Of a DNA stretch of 64,000 nt, positions 22,363 to 31,751 are shown one piece after another. Source of the stretch: Amorphophallus konjac (taxonomy: Eukaryota > Streptophyta > Magnoliopsida > Alismatales > Araceae); the NCBI GenBank assembly GCA_022559845.1, contig CM040128.1, positions 272,434,698 through 272,498,697 on the forward strand, read 5' to 3'. The notes beneath the pieces were generated by a model. The model did no database searches, had not been told where the DNA came from, and worked only from the letters and a program-made list of their open reading frames with translations. Within the stretch, counting starts at the first letter, position 1; each line of letters opens with the position of its first letter. The translations under genes and the position numbers were made by a program.

Positions 22363-24499
22363 ACTCAGCCAGCCGACAGTTGGCAGCTTTGTGGCCTAGC
22401 TTACCACATTCAAAACATTTAAGATGCTTGCTTCTTGATTCATTTTTATCCCAATGATTTCCTGACCAGCACTCATTAACCTTATGCCCAGGCTTGTTGC
22501 AAGTGAAACAAATGATATGCTGGCCTGAAATAGATCTATATCCATGTGGGTCATGAGCATGTGTGAAAAATTTAGAGTTCACATTGTTGTCTTCTTTCAT
22601 TTTAAAGCATGCATTCATTAGATGACCACGCCTACCACAGTAGTAGCAAGATGCATCAGATTTCTTAATGGCATGGTTTCTATCAGATAAATTCTTAGAA
22701 TGCATTTCTTCATTAGCATGCTCATCCTCTTTTAATATTCTGCAATCATCCATGATATGCCCATGCTTACCACAGTAATAACAAGATGCATCAGATTTCC
22801 TAGGGGCATGGTTTCTATCATATGAATTCCTAGATGCATGCGAATGAGTACAAGAAGCATCAGATTTAGCAGAGCTAATAAATTTCAGAGTATAACCAGA
22901 ATTATTCTTTGCCTTCTTTGTTTGACCCTTTCTTTTCAATTTCTGATTATTCTCAACAGGTTTTGTTTGCTTTTCAATTTTCTGAGCTTTGAACTGAAAG
23001 ACAGATTTTGAAGGTGATTTCTGATCTTCATTTTGTTTTGGGGATTGCCTTGAAGTACCAGCTACATCAGAGCTTTTCACAAAAGTAGTGTATAGCTGGT
23101 TTCTAGTAATTTTCTTAACATCGGAATTACAATTTGTCCCCTTTCTTGAATTGTCATCCTTCATTTTCACAACAGTTTTTACTTTTCTTTCATTCTTAGC
23201 AGAATTGGATGCTAATTTTTCTAGATCATGAATCTTGTTTTCCAAAGATGTTATGTGAAGCTCATAACTGGCTATCTCCTGTTCACTGCAATTGACACAT
23301 TCACTTAAGACTTTATTTACAGTTTTATACTTCTCAATTTCTTGTTCCAAGTTGCTTAACTTTTCAGATTTTTCATTACAAATAGTTTTTCCCTTTTCTA
23401 TGGTGAGAAGTTTTTCAGACAAGCCAGTATTTAACCATTTCAATTTTTCAATTTCAACTTTTAATTCAATGTTTTCTTTGGTCAGCTTCTTAACTTCAGC
23501 ATCACATTTTTCATTAGTGGATATCAATTCCAGTTTCTCAATTAGTTCCTCTTCTCTTTCTTCCACTTTAATTTTCTCAGCAACCAAGTTTTTGTGATCC
23601 TCTTTAAGTGAGACTATTTGTTTGTTCAGCCATTCATTCTCACTATAAAGATCTTCATTACGTTCTCTTAGAGCTGAGCACATATGGCAGGTTAATTCAG
23701 CAGAAGAAGAATGTGAAGCCTCCCCATTGATTTCATTTATTCTACCCATGAGATTTTCAATTTTCTTTTGAAATCCTTCATTCTCAAGTTTCAGTTTATC
23801 CAATTCAGAATTAACTTGAGTCAGTTCTTGCATGTCTTTTATATGTTCATTTTTCTTCTCATTCAGCTGATTCTCAAGTTCTAATATCTTGTCCAGACAT
23901 GTTTGATTTTCAAGTTTTAGAGAACCATTTTGTTCCTGAAAATTCTGAACATCTAACATACATGTATCATAAGATTGTTTCAGATCTGGACAATTTTTAC
24001 AAGGAACTTTCAAAGTTATCTGATCACATTTCTTTTTCAATCTCTTATTCTCAGATTTCAATTGTTCACATCTATTATTAAGTTCCTCATTTATATTCCA
24101 TGGGTCATCAATTGAAAGTTCTCCAGATTCAGAGCTTACCTCTGATGAAGTTTCATCATTACCATTTCTCCGATCAGCCATCAAGCATTTGCTGTGATTC
24201 CAAATTAGCTTTAGTTTTTCCAAAATGTCTTTGGCAGACCTGCAAGAAGAAATGCATTCAATTAGAGATCTGTCAATTGATTCTTTTAATAAAACTACAG
24301 CTCTATTATTGACAGAGTCTTTCAACTTATCATTCTTGGTCCATTTGGATTTATCCTTCGACAGTTTATATGGACCGTGAGTTATTACCTTCCACAAGTC
24401 AGGATCGGTTGTGCTTACATACCGATGCAACTTTTCCAGCCAAGGGCCAAGGTCATCACCTCTGAATATCAGAGGATTAGCCATCAAAGCAGATAACAA
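22331..24499 (-). CDS. Copia gag polyprotein, 722 aa, coiled-coil plus four CCHC knuckles
   Basis: This is the capsid/nucleocapsid protein of the 16-26 kb element. Residues ~1-110 (NPLIFRGDD, LWKVITHGPY, SAKDILEKLKLIW) resemble the UBN2/DUF4219-type gag of plant Copia elements. Residues ~140-440 are rich in Glu/Lys/Leu with heptad-like spacing, a predicted long coiled coil. A Lys-rich basic stretch follows, then CCHC zinc knuckles at about 571, 617, 663 and 694. Knuckles 1 and 2 sit in a duplicated module of about 46 residues (DRNHA..KSDASCYYCG). A second Met at residue 6 is an equally good start. The ORF is open throughout, unlike the other retroelement genes here, and ends where the frame appears shifted. 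No protease follows. Confidence 0.9.
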   Translation of the reverse strand: MLSALMANPLIFRGDDLGPWLEKLHRYVSTTDPDLWKVITHGPYKLSKDKSKWTKNDKLKDSVNNRAVVLLKESIDRSLIECISSCRSAKDILEKLKLIWNHSKCLMADRRNGNDETSSEVSSESGELSIDDPWNINEELNNRCEQLKSENKRLKKKCDQITLKVPCKNCPDLKQSYDTCMLDVQNFQEQNGSLKLENQTCLDKILELENQLNEKKNEHIKDMQELTQVNSELDKLKLENEGFQKKIENLMGRINEINGEASHSSSAELTCHMCSALRERNEDLYSENEWLNKQIVSLKEDHKNLVAEKIKVEEREEELIEKLELISTNEKCDAEVKKLTKENIELKVEIEKLKWLNTGLSEKLLTIEKGKTICNEKSEKLSNLEQEIEKYKTVNKVLSECVNCSEQEIASYELHITSLENKIHDLEKLASNSAKNERKVKTVVKMKDDNSRKGTNCNSDVKKITRNQLYTTFVKSSDVAGTSRQSPKQNEDQKSPSKSVFQFKAQKIEKQTKPVENNQKLKRKGQTKKAKNNSGYTLKFISSAKSDASCTHSHASRNSYDRNHAPRKSDASCYYCGKHGHIMDDCRILKEDEHANEEMHSKNLSDRNHAIKKSDASCYYCGRRGHLMNACFKMKEDNNVNSKFFTHAHDPHGYRSISGQHIICFTCNKPGHKVNECWSGNHWDKNESRSKHLKCFECGKLGHKAANCRLAEYEKKNSCSYT

Positions 24500-24664
24500 G
24501 CAGACTCAAAGCACAAAGTAATCGACAAGAAAACACCACAACCAGATAAGCACGGCAAAGCACTAACTCAGTGAAACTAAACAACGAGCACAGAAAGCAC
24601 ACTCTGAAATGCACCAAACACTAGCAGGATCCTCTGCAGATTGTTAGATCTGATAGATCAGAGA

Positions 24665-24680
24665 CCTGCTCTGATATCAA
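24665..24680 (-). other. Primer binding site (tRNA-iMet type)
   Basis: The minus strand reads TTGATATCAGAGCAGG starting one base inside the right LTR. It matches the common plant Copia primer site TGGTATCAGAGC with one mismatch. This fixes the element's orientation. Confidence 0.85.
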
Positions 24681-25615
24681 GTGTTGGGTTCGGTGCAAGT
24701 ATTCAGAGGGGGGGTGAATGAATATACCCTTTAAAAACTTTCGCCCAATTAGAATTCTAGTGCTCAGAACTGCGGAATAAAAACACTAAGACTAACTATA
24801 GGAAAACTACTCCAATCATCTACTGAACTTGTAGACAAATATGAAGAGTGCTCCTAAGCAAACATCTAATGTGGGCAACAATTAGACAAATCAAACATAC
24901 ACTCAATACCACTGTCAAACATATAGTATGCGCAGCAGACAAATGAACACTTATAGAACATCAAACCAAAGCGCACCTAAGCATTCATCTAGCGCCAATC
25001 AGATAGAAGAAATCAAACCACTACACAATGATTTTTAGGTGGTTCGGTCCAGCAGACCTACATCCACCCCACACTCAAACCGAGTGTAGATTCCGCTGAC
25101 TCACAGCTTGAACAGTTGGGTATCACAGCTTGCCATACAACCGTTGGGCAACACAGCTTGCCGTCCGAGGAATCCTCCTCGCCCGCTGAGCAACATAGCT
25201 TGCTGTCCAGTGGAATCCACCACTGCAACCGCTGGGGATTACAGCTTACCCGTCCAGAGGCAGCACCTCTGCAAACGCTGACTAACAACTTGAAGAAAGG
25301 ATAAAATGGAAAACGAAAACAAGTAGCAACAGCAACTGAAAGCTGTAAATAATGAAAGCACAAATGTGGCTCCTAAGAGCTGGCTGGCCTGGATTTGATC
25401 CACGGTCCAGTGAATGCAGATCTCTCTCGATCTCACTATCTCTCCTCTACTTCTTTTTCTTCTTCTTCTCTCGATAGCTCTCTGTCTCTCTTTTCTCTCT
25501 TCTCTTCACACTCTGCTCTTTTCTTTTGTTCTTCTTTCTGTCTGGATCGTGGAAGCTCTCACTCTGCCTCTGCTTCAGTCGATCACTATCAGTCACCTTC
25601 AGACAAAGGAGACTC

Positions 25616-25624
25616 CCTTATATA
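25616..25624 (-). promoter_or_regulatory. TATA box of the Copia 5' LTR
   Basis: The minus strand reads TATATAAGG, a strong plant TATA form, placed between the U3 motif array and the 24.7-25.6 kb transcribed LTR part. The same box is at 17,095-17,103 in the other LTR. Confidence 0.7.
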
Positions 25625-25749
25625 GCATCAGCAGATTAGGGCGGTCGTGTGCTCTCCACATCTCCCGCCAAGAAACCTCAGTCCACGTGGCAGCATTTCC
25701 AGTACCAAATCCCTGTCAGTCAGTCGAATTAAACGTATCAGTTCAAGTG

Positions 25750-26480
25750 TAAACTCTGTACACACTTTGAAGATGAAATGCATTGTATAGACTTTATAAG
25801 CAGCAATTGAATAAGTGTGTACATTGAGAACCGATGTATAGACATTATGAATCAGATCTGAAGCAGTGTATAGAGTTGCTGAAGTGTAAAGCAATGTATA
25901 TACTTCACATAAGCAGTGTATAGAGTTGCTGAAGTGTAAAGCAATGCATATACTTCACATAAGCAGAGCTATGGCATTGTATAGACTTCACGTTGTGAAG
26001 CAATGTATACACGTAGCTGAAGACTGCCAGTCGATGTATTGACTTGGCTGAAGCCAAACGCTGAAGCAATGTTCAGACATTGAAGAACACAACGTGCAGC
26101 AGTGTACAGACTTAGCCGTTGCAGACTAGTCCAATTGAGACGCAGGGAAAGACGGTCCACTGTCTAGACTTGCGATGCCTTCGACAAATGCATGCTACAG
26201 TACGTATAATGTATGGACTTAGACGAATGATGCATGAACAGTAGTGTATGGACTTGCATGAGACGCTCATTGAGACGGTCAATGTACAGACTTCTAAATA
26301 CTATAGACAATATATAGACTTAGTGTAGTACATGCAGCACAAGATGCAATGTACAGACTTTGTCCACGAACATGTGCATGCATGAACGATGTATAGACTC
26401 TGAAATGCAAGCAATGCAGCAATGTCTAGACTTTGGGCTTTACCCTGCAGTGTATAGACTTGTGCAGACAGAACACATGC
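25750..26480 (-). repeat. AAGTCTRTACA motif array in U3 (short copy)
   Basis: This is the same motif array as in the left LTR but contracted to about 0.7 kb. Both edges match the long copy, while the central part is absent. Confidence 0.88.
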
Positions 26481-26715
26481 ATTCTCCAGATAATATACCA
26501 GTCACAGTCATATGCATTATCCACAGAGTATATCAGTTATAAACAATCATGTTGCTATCATTCAATGTGGTGACTCATTCATGTTGCTATCATTAAAACA
26601 CCACATCATCAACAAAGCACAAGGGGCACAACAAAAGTGACTTTGGGACCTAGACGTCGAGCAGTTCATCTGTGTGTGCACATGTGGTTGGGAACTTTAG
26701 ACGTGTGCTGACAAA

Positions 26716-27520
26716 CATGACTGACAAAAATACCCTTGTGGTTCTAAAAGGACCTAGGAATTGAAAAAAATGTGGAAATGTCCCGTGGCATTCACGAAAC
26801 TTGTAATTGGGCCTATAGAGCCCCCATATGAAGTCTTGTATGACAATCATAAATGAAATGCATTGGGGAATGACAAAAATACCCCGAGTCGACGGCAAAC
26901 CTCGAGGTCACCTATCTCGGACCCGGTCCGCACCAAAGTCGAAGTCACCGACTAACCCAATCAACAGGATGGACCATACCCCTCACCTAGTGCCAAATTG
27001 GACCAAATCCCTCAGCTAGTGCCAAACTAGACCAAACCCCTCAAACAATGCCAAACAGGACCAAACCCCTTAGCCAATGCCAAACTGGGCCAAATCCCTC
27101 AGCCAGTGCCAAACTGGACCAAATCCCTTAGTCAGTACCAAATCCCTTCAACAATATTAAATTGTGTTCAAACCCTACCTTCACAAACCTAGAGCCCACA
27201 TCTCTATTAGTGTCAAACTGTGAGTGGTCTTCGAACCTCATTCCATGTTGTATCGTTGCTGCCCAAGATTCGTCGCTACTGCCCATGTTGATATACTCCC
27301 GATGTCGTGGCCCCTAGGTCAATGACTCTTTGTTTTTGGCAGTTAAACAAGGGTGTTCGGATTACGCCCGATGTAAATTAACATTGACTATGATTTTATG
27401 GGGGAGTGTCCTGCACCCGAACCCTACATCGTTGATAAACCCAAACCCACGGAATTTACCCTACGCACGTTGCTCGAACAGTGACCAATTCACCCACATA
27501 TCGGGGGGGGGGGGGGGAGG
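26716..27520 (+). mobile_element. LTR remnant, family A (second copy)
   Basis: AAAATACCCTTG-like text (about 26,728) starts the tract, and the conserved LTR end block appears at 27,365-27,480 (GATGTAAATTAACATTGACT, then a GTCC..CACCCGAACCC block and ACGGAATTTACC). It ends near a run of 15 G (27,503-27,517). The boundary with the broken gypsy LTR on the left is near 26,715. Confidence 0.5.
26981..27144. repeat. 29-bp tandem repeat, about 5.6 copies
   Basis: The unit is CCTCAGCYAGTGCCAAACTG plus GACCAAATC. Copies start at 26,981, 27,010, 27,039, 27,068 and 27,097, with a shortened one at 27,126. Copies differ by a few bases. It lies inside the family A LTR remnant. Confidence 0.9.
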
Positions 27521-27854
27521 CATTATACATCTCACTAAGCATTAGTCTAACAAATAAGGGAATTCCTAGTGAAACTAGTCTTCTTGGTGGAATTTAAGTG
27601 GTGCCCTTAATTTAAGGGAAACTTTGATTATATCTACCTCAGTTGACGCCCTTTTCAATTTGGGGCTTATCTAAACTCTTAATTACTCATGTCTAATCAC
27701 CAAGTCTAATTACCAAACTTAATTATAAACTATATCTCCCTTTTTTTAACATCTAATTAAATCCGATATTTAACCAGGGTGCTACACTCTACCCTACTTA
27801 ACAGAATATAGTCCTCCAAATTCACACGATGTACTAAAGAGGTGGCAAAAACAC

Positions 27855-28745
27855 TAACTTAAGAATAACTCTGGATATTTCTTCTTAATTGTCTCTTTTA
27901 ATTTCTAAGTAGCTTCCTCCTGTCCATGTCTATTCCATTGAATTTTCACCATCGGCATAGCCCTCCTTAATTGATGTATCTTTCTGTCCAACACCTTATC
28001 GGGTTTTTCTTCATATGTCAAGTCCTTCTGCAGTACCAAATCATCATATTTAATCACATCGGAGGGTTGTACACGTATTTTATCAACATAGACACATGAA
28101 AGATATAACACACTCCTACTAACTGTGGGCATAATACCAACCTGTAGGCCACCTCTCCAACCTTATCTAAGATCTCTAAAGGGCCAATGATTCTTAGACT
28201 TAGGTCACCCTTGATTCCAAACCTCTATATTCCTATGGTCAGTGATACCTTCAAGAACATATGACCTCCAATCTAAAATTCTAGATCTCTCGTCCCGTTA
28301 TCGTCATAACTTTTCTGTCTAAATTGAGTAATATTTAATATGTCCCTAATTATCTGAATACTCTCGGTTGTTTCCTGGACAATCTCGAGGCCTAAAAATT
28401 ACTTCTCTCCAACCTCTTCCCATTAGATGGGTGATCTACAACTCTTGTCATTTAATACCTCAAACGCTTGGCTGATAACTATTATTATAGGCAAACTTAA
28501 TCAGAGCTAAATGTTCATGCCAGCTGCCTCCAAATTCAATCATACACACCCTGGGTATTTCTTCTATGATCTTATTAGTCCTCTCCATCTGACCATTTAT
28601 CTGAGGATGAAATGTAGTACCAAAGTTCAATCTAGTTCTCAAAGAAGTCTTCAATCCCTTCTAGAAATGTGATGTAAACCTAAGATCTCTGTTAGACACT
28701 AGATATAGGAATACCATCCAATCTCACTATCACCTCGGGTGTCCC
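27855..28745 (-). pseudogene. Chromovirus-type Ty3/gypsy integrase remnant
   Basis: On the minus strand, SNRDLRFTSHFWK (near 28,690) is followed by the core text FHPQINGQMERTN and FAYNNSYQ, then EVAYRL and FHVSMLIKY. The C-terminal block is LTYEEKPDKVLDRK and MVKIQWNRHGQEEAT, typical of Tekay/Del-type chromoviruses. The Trp expected after EEAT is TAG (about 27,906-27,911). Further frame changes separate the blocks. RT and RNase H are missing. To the right, near 28,745, the sequence stops resembling integrase. Confidence 0.8.
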
Positions 28746-30100
28746 GAACTTAGCATGAGGTGCAAATCGTAGGATCTTACGGATTGCATGACCACGTCCC
28801 GTGTTGAGTGGAATGCTACACATGAAACGTGTGGGCCTTGAGAGCGCATGCCCACACATTTTGCGCTCAGCGTTCCTCACGACGTAGAACAACAGTGCAA
28901 TTCTTTTCCCTGTTTTGGTTTTTCTTTTGAACCCGTGGATCTCAATCCAAGGGTCCAAACTAGGATACAACCAGGCTGCACACATACAGGGAGAGAGATA
29001 ATCATCTGGTTTGGTTGATCATTAAGCTCGGTCAAACAAAGAATGCCCACTAAGGTGCATCCCACTTTGAGTTTGTGACCCCCACGGGAGTTATTGTTGG
29101 GATTATGGTTCAATTTTAAAAAAATGTTATTGTAACTTGAGACTTAGTAAAGCGTTGTCTTATAAAAGTGCAATAAAAAAGTAACTTTGTCTCTTTCTGA
29201 TTTGTCATTATGTCTTGTTTCATCGGAGACCTTTTGGTGGGGACACCTATTTGACTCAAAAGGTATGACCCGACACGCGAGTGTATCGATGCCATTGAGA
29301 CCTAGACTCGACTTCACTCTGACTAAGAGAGGGTCTCAATTATTAAATACTTGTATAATTTTATTTTCTTGTAGTAGTGTTTTGTCATCATTAAGGCAGT
29401 GTCAACTAGATTCATATCCCCCATGTTAATGCCTTTTCTATTGTTTTCTTAGCTTAGATGGATTCTCTTATAGGGTTTTAGACCTCTTGTGTTTTCTAGG
29501 AGATGGTCAAATTTTCTTGTATTTCTTAGAAGGGTTGACCTTTTCAACGAAACCTTGAGTCTCGTGAGTCCCCCTTGCTCTATTTAAAGCTATATTTAAA
29601 GGGGTTATACTTCTCCATTTGGGAACACTACGTTTTGAAGAATAGAGATCTTTGTTCGGAAAGAAAGAGCTTCGAGAGGGAGTGGGTGAGAGAGCCACCG
29701 CAACCCCCACTTCCCTCTTATCGTTTCCCTCTTTTCTCCCACAATTATTTTGTCACAGCGTATTCTTCCATGCATGATTTAAATGGCAATATTTTGCAGA
29801 GACCAAAGGTTTTATACCATTTTAGATAGAAATTAAGGCCAAGCTGCACTCTCTCGAGGGCTAAGAAGTCCCGAAAACATTTGGTTTGCAATTATTGATC
29901 ATTTCTAACGCTCGCGAAACCCTTGTCCAGTGAGAGACAGGCGCTATATAAAAGGCAATTTGACAAACCAAAATTTACGTTTAAGAACAAAAAAAATTTC
30001 ATTGAAAAGGTCTAAAAAGTCAAGAAATAGTATACATGTACTGCCAAATCCACCACAAGATCAATAAACACTTCATGACATGCGCCACATCTCAATATTC
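28746..30100. other. Unassigned, possibly another LTR remnant
   Basis: No gene is recognised. A TGTTGGG start near 29,095 and a promoter-like CTATTTAAAGC near 29,578 suggest an LTR of unknown family, but I could not match a second copy or a target duplication. ORFs here are short and lack known motifs. Confidence 0.25.
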
Positions 30101-30224
30101 TCTCAACAACACTTTTGATGAATGTGTAAAGTGATTCAACAATACCCTAATGATAAATGAGTAAATTGAAGGAATAGTATGGCTTATATACATTGCCTTT
30201 TTAGTATCGACAATCATTACGTAA

Positions 30225-30430
30225 TCAATCACGCAATAACAACTTGTTCCTAGCCGAGATAAAAATCTCGCTCTTGTAAGCAACAGTAGTATACAACTTG
30301 ACAAGCTTTTCCTTGACCATGAAAAGAACTGATGCAGCGAAGACACTCTGTACAATCTTTGTGCTCATCCCCTTGTAAAAACTTGGCAACCCTTCGTAAC
30401 GGATCATCTTAATTATAGCATCCAAAGTAC
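30225..30430 (-). CDS. Last exon of a peroxisomal NAD carrier-like gene (PXN type)
   Basis: A minus-strand exon begins after a good acceptor (TTGTTCTTGACAG) at 30,430 and codes 67 residues from TLDAIIKMIRYEGL through FYKGMSTKIVQSVFAASVLF and KEKLVK to a TGA/TAG-type stop ending at 30,225. This is the second half of the third repeat of a mitochondrial-carrier-family protein. The wording is closest to the plant peroxisomal NAD/CoA carrier, which exchanges NAD across the peroxisomal membrane. The last ~20 residues do not match the usual terminus. No upstream exon is visible on the minus strand within 33 kb to the right. It is either an isolated fragment or the end of a gene with a very long, TE-filled intron. 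Confidence 0.75.
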
Positions 30431-30670
30431 CTGTCAAGAACAAGTTTGCATAGTTACAATTCACAAAAGACATTCTCCCTAAAGAATAACAATTATCCTA
30501 TGCAGAGAAGAATATTAAAAGAAGACGGTAATAAAGAAGCAATGAACAGATCAAAATATTTTCTCTAGCATTAGGCATCGTCGTAAAGTTATAAAGGAAA
30601 ACGAAAAAGGTGCATATGCTATAACTAGCAAAAATCATGACGACCCTGACAACAAACAGGTGAAACCAAA

Positions 30671-31455
30671 TGTTATGTTAATAGATGCTTGAGGATTCTT
30701 AAATGATGGGCCAAGGCCCATTTAAGGACCGGTGCCCATTAGGGCAACCCGGCTGGGCACCCCGCGTGTGCATGGCATGCAGCGGGCGGTGCCCAGGCCA
30801 TGCATGTCCAGAGCTGAGTGGGACTCTACCTACCAGCTGCAGTTGCAGGCTCTTCCACTCCCTATCAGACTTGCACCAGGCCAGCTGTTCTTGTCCATGA
30901 CGGACTCAACCTCCTCTCCCTCTTCCTCACTAACTTGGATTCTCTCATCTATTAATACCCATGTGTGGGGTTTAGAGAAGGCTGCTAAAGAGAAGAATAC
31001 AAGAGAGGTCGCCCTAGAGAGAGAGAGAGAGAGAGCCACCCTCTTGTTGTGTGTGTGTGTGAGAGAGAGAGTCTCACGCACAAGGGAGAAAGGGCTGTGC
31101 TCTCTTGCTGATGCCGCCACCCTTCTTGATCATATCCTCTCTTCCCTTCTCCTCTCTATCGTCCTCTCTACTGCTTGGATAGAGAAAAAAAAGCTTACGA
31201 CCCCGTAGAGGAGGAGCCACTCTGCGTGGAGATTGTGGAAGAATCATCTTACCACAACTATCTTGCTCACATCTTCGAGGGGACATCACTGCCATCCCTA
31301 GGTCTTGGAGCGTGGAGAACTTGGGGTAGACTCAGGTAGCCAACTCCGTTGCCTTCGCGACACTACGTGGATCTGCTGATTCCACTGCAAAGATATGCCT
31401 CACAGTCTGATGTTATTGGTTATGTTATCACAGTATCACTCGAGGGTTATCAACA
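30671..31455 (+). mobile_element. LTR (5') of an unclassified LTR retrotransposon
   Basis: The likely limits are TGTTATG at 30,671 and ATCAACA at 31,455. A tRNA-iMet primer site (TGGTATCAGAGCCACG) follows at 31,457-31,472, so this is a 5' LTR on the plus strand. It contains GA and GT microsatellites (about 31,020-31,070). The 3' boundary is well supported by the primer site; the 5' boundary is inferred from the TGTT/AACA end symmetry. Confidence 0.65.
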
Positions 31456-31751
31456 TTGGTATCAGAGCCACGAGTTATTTTTTGCATGGTTTCCATGATG
31501 TTATTGTTATTTTTATTATAGACCATGGCGGACTGGGTTCCTCCTTCGTCATACTACGCTTTGCTCACCGACTACTCCAAGGAGCCGCCCTCGGAGTGGC
31601 CCTTAGAGGTCTCTGTCAACAGCAGACAACACTCCTCGTTAGGGGAAAGCAACTCTGACACGCAATACATGGGTCATGCGTGGGAGGTAGTAAGACCAAG
31701 GCCATGGGGCCCTTATGGTGAGATCTTTAGTAGCAGATCGTCGGTGGGTAA
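31456..31751 (+). pseudogene. Primer site and truncated gag leader of the same element
   Basis: After the primer site an ATG at 31,525 opens MADWVPPSSYYALLTDYS, in the usual position for gag start, but the reading runs only ~75 codons before the next element's LTR begins at 31,752. No domain is recognisable. The rest of the element was lost or displaced. Confidence 0.4.

Larger units (their letters stand above)
16157..26633 (-). mobile_element. Complete non-autonomous Copia-class LTR retrotransposon with gag only
   Basis: Direct LTRs (16,157-19,693 and 24,682-26,633) both start TGTTGGG and end CACAACA, and are flanked by the 5-bp duplication AAAGT (16,152-16,156 and 26,634-26,638). Orientation is minus. 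A tRNA-iMet-type primer site lies just inside the right LTR and a polypurine tract just inside the left LTR. The internal region carries a long gag ORF but no protease, integrase, RT or RNase H. The gag N-terminus and the repeated AGGGGGAG tracts resemble the SIRE/Maximus Copia lineage (inference). It would need pol from a relative to move. About ten substitutions in the first ~620 aligned LTR bp, counted by eye, suggest a fairly recent insertion. Confidence 0.93.
24682..26633 (-). repeat. 5' LTR of the Copia element (short form, 1,952 bp)
   Basis: It is nearly identical to the left LTR outside the array. At about 26,101-26,115 the sequence jumps from the equivalent of left-LTR position ~17,640 to that of ~19,170, at shared GTACAGACTTAGCC text. 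This is consistent with loss of about 1.5 kb by recombination between array units, or gain in the other LTR. Confidence 0.93.

Noticed and set aside
23292..24312. Plus-strand ORFs opposite the Copia gag
   Set aside because: They are antisense shadows of a well-supported 722-residue gag reading frame.
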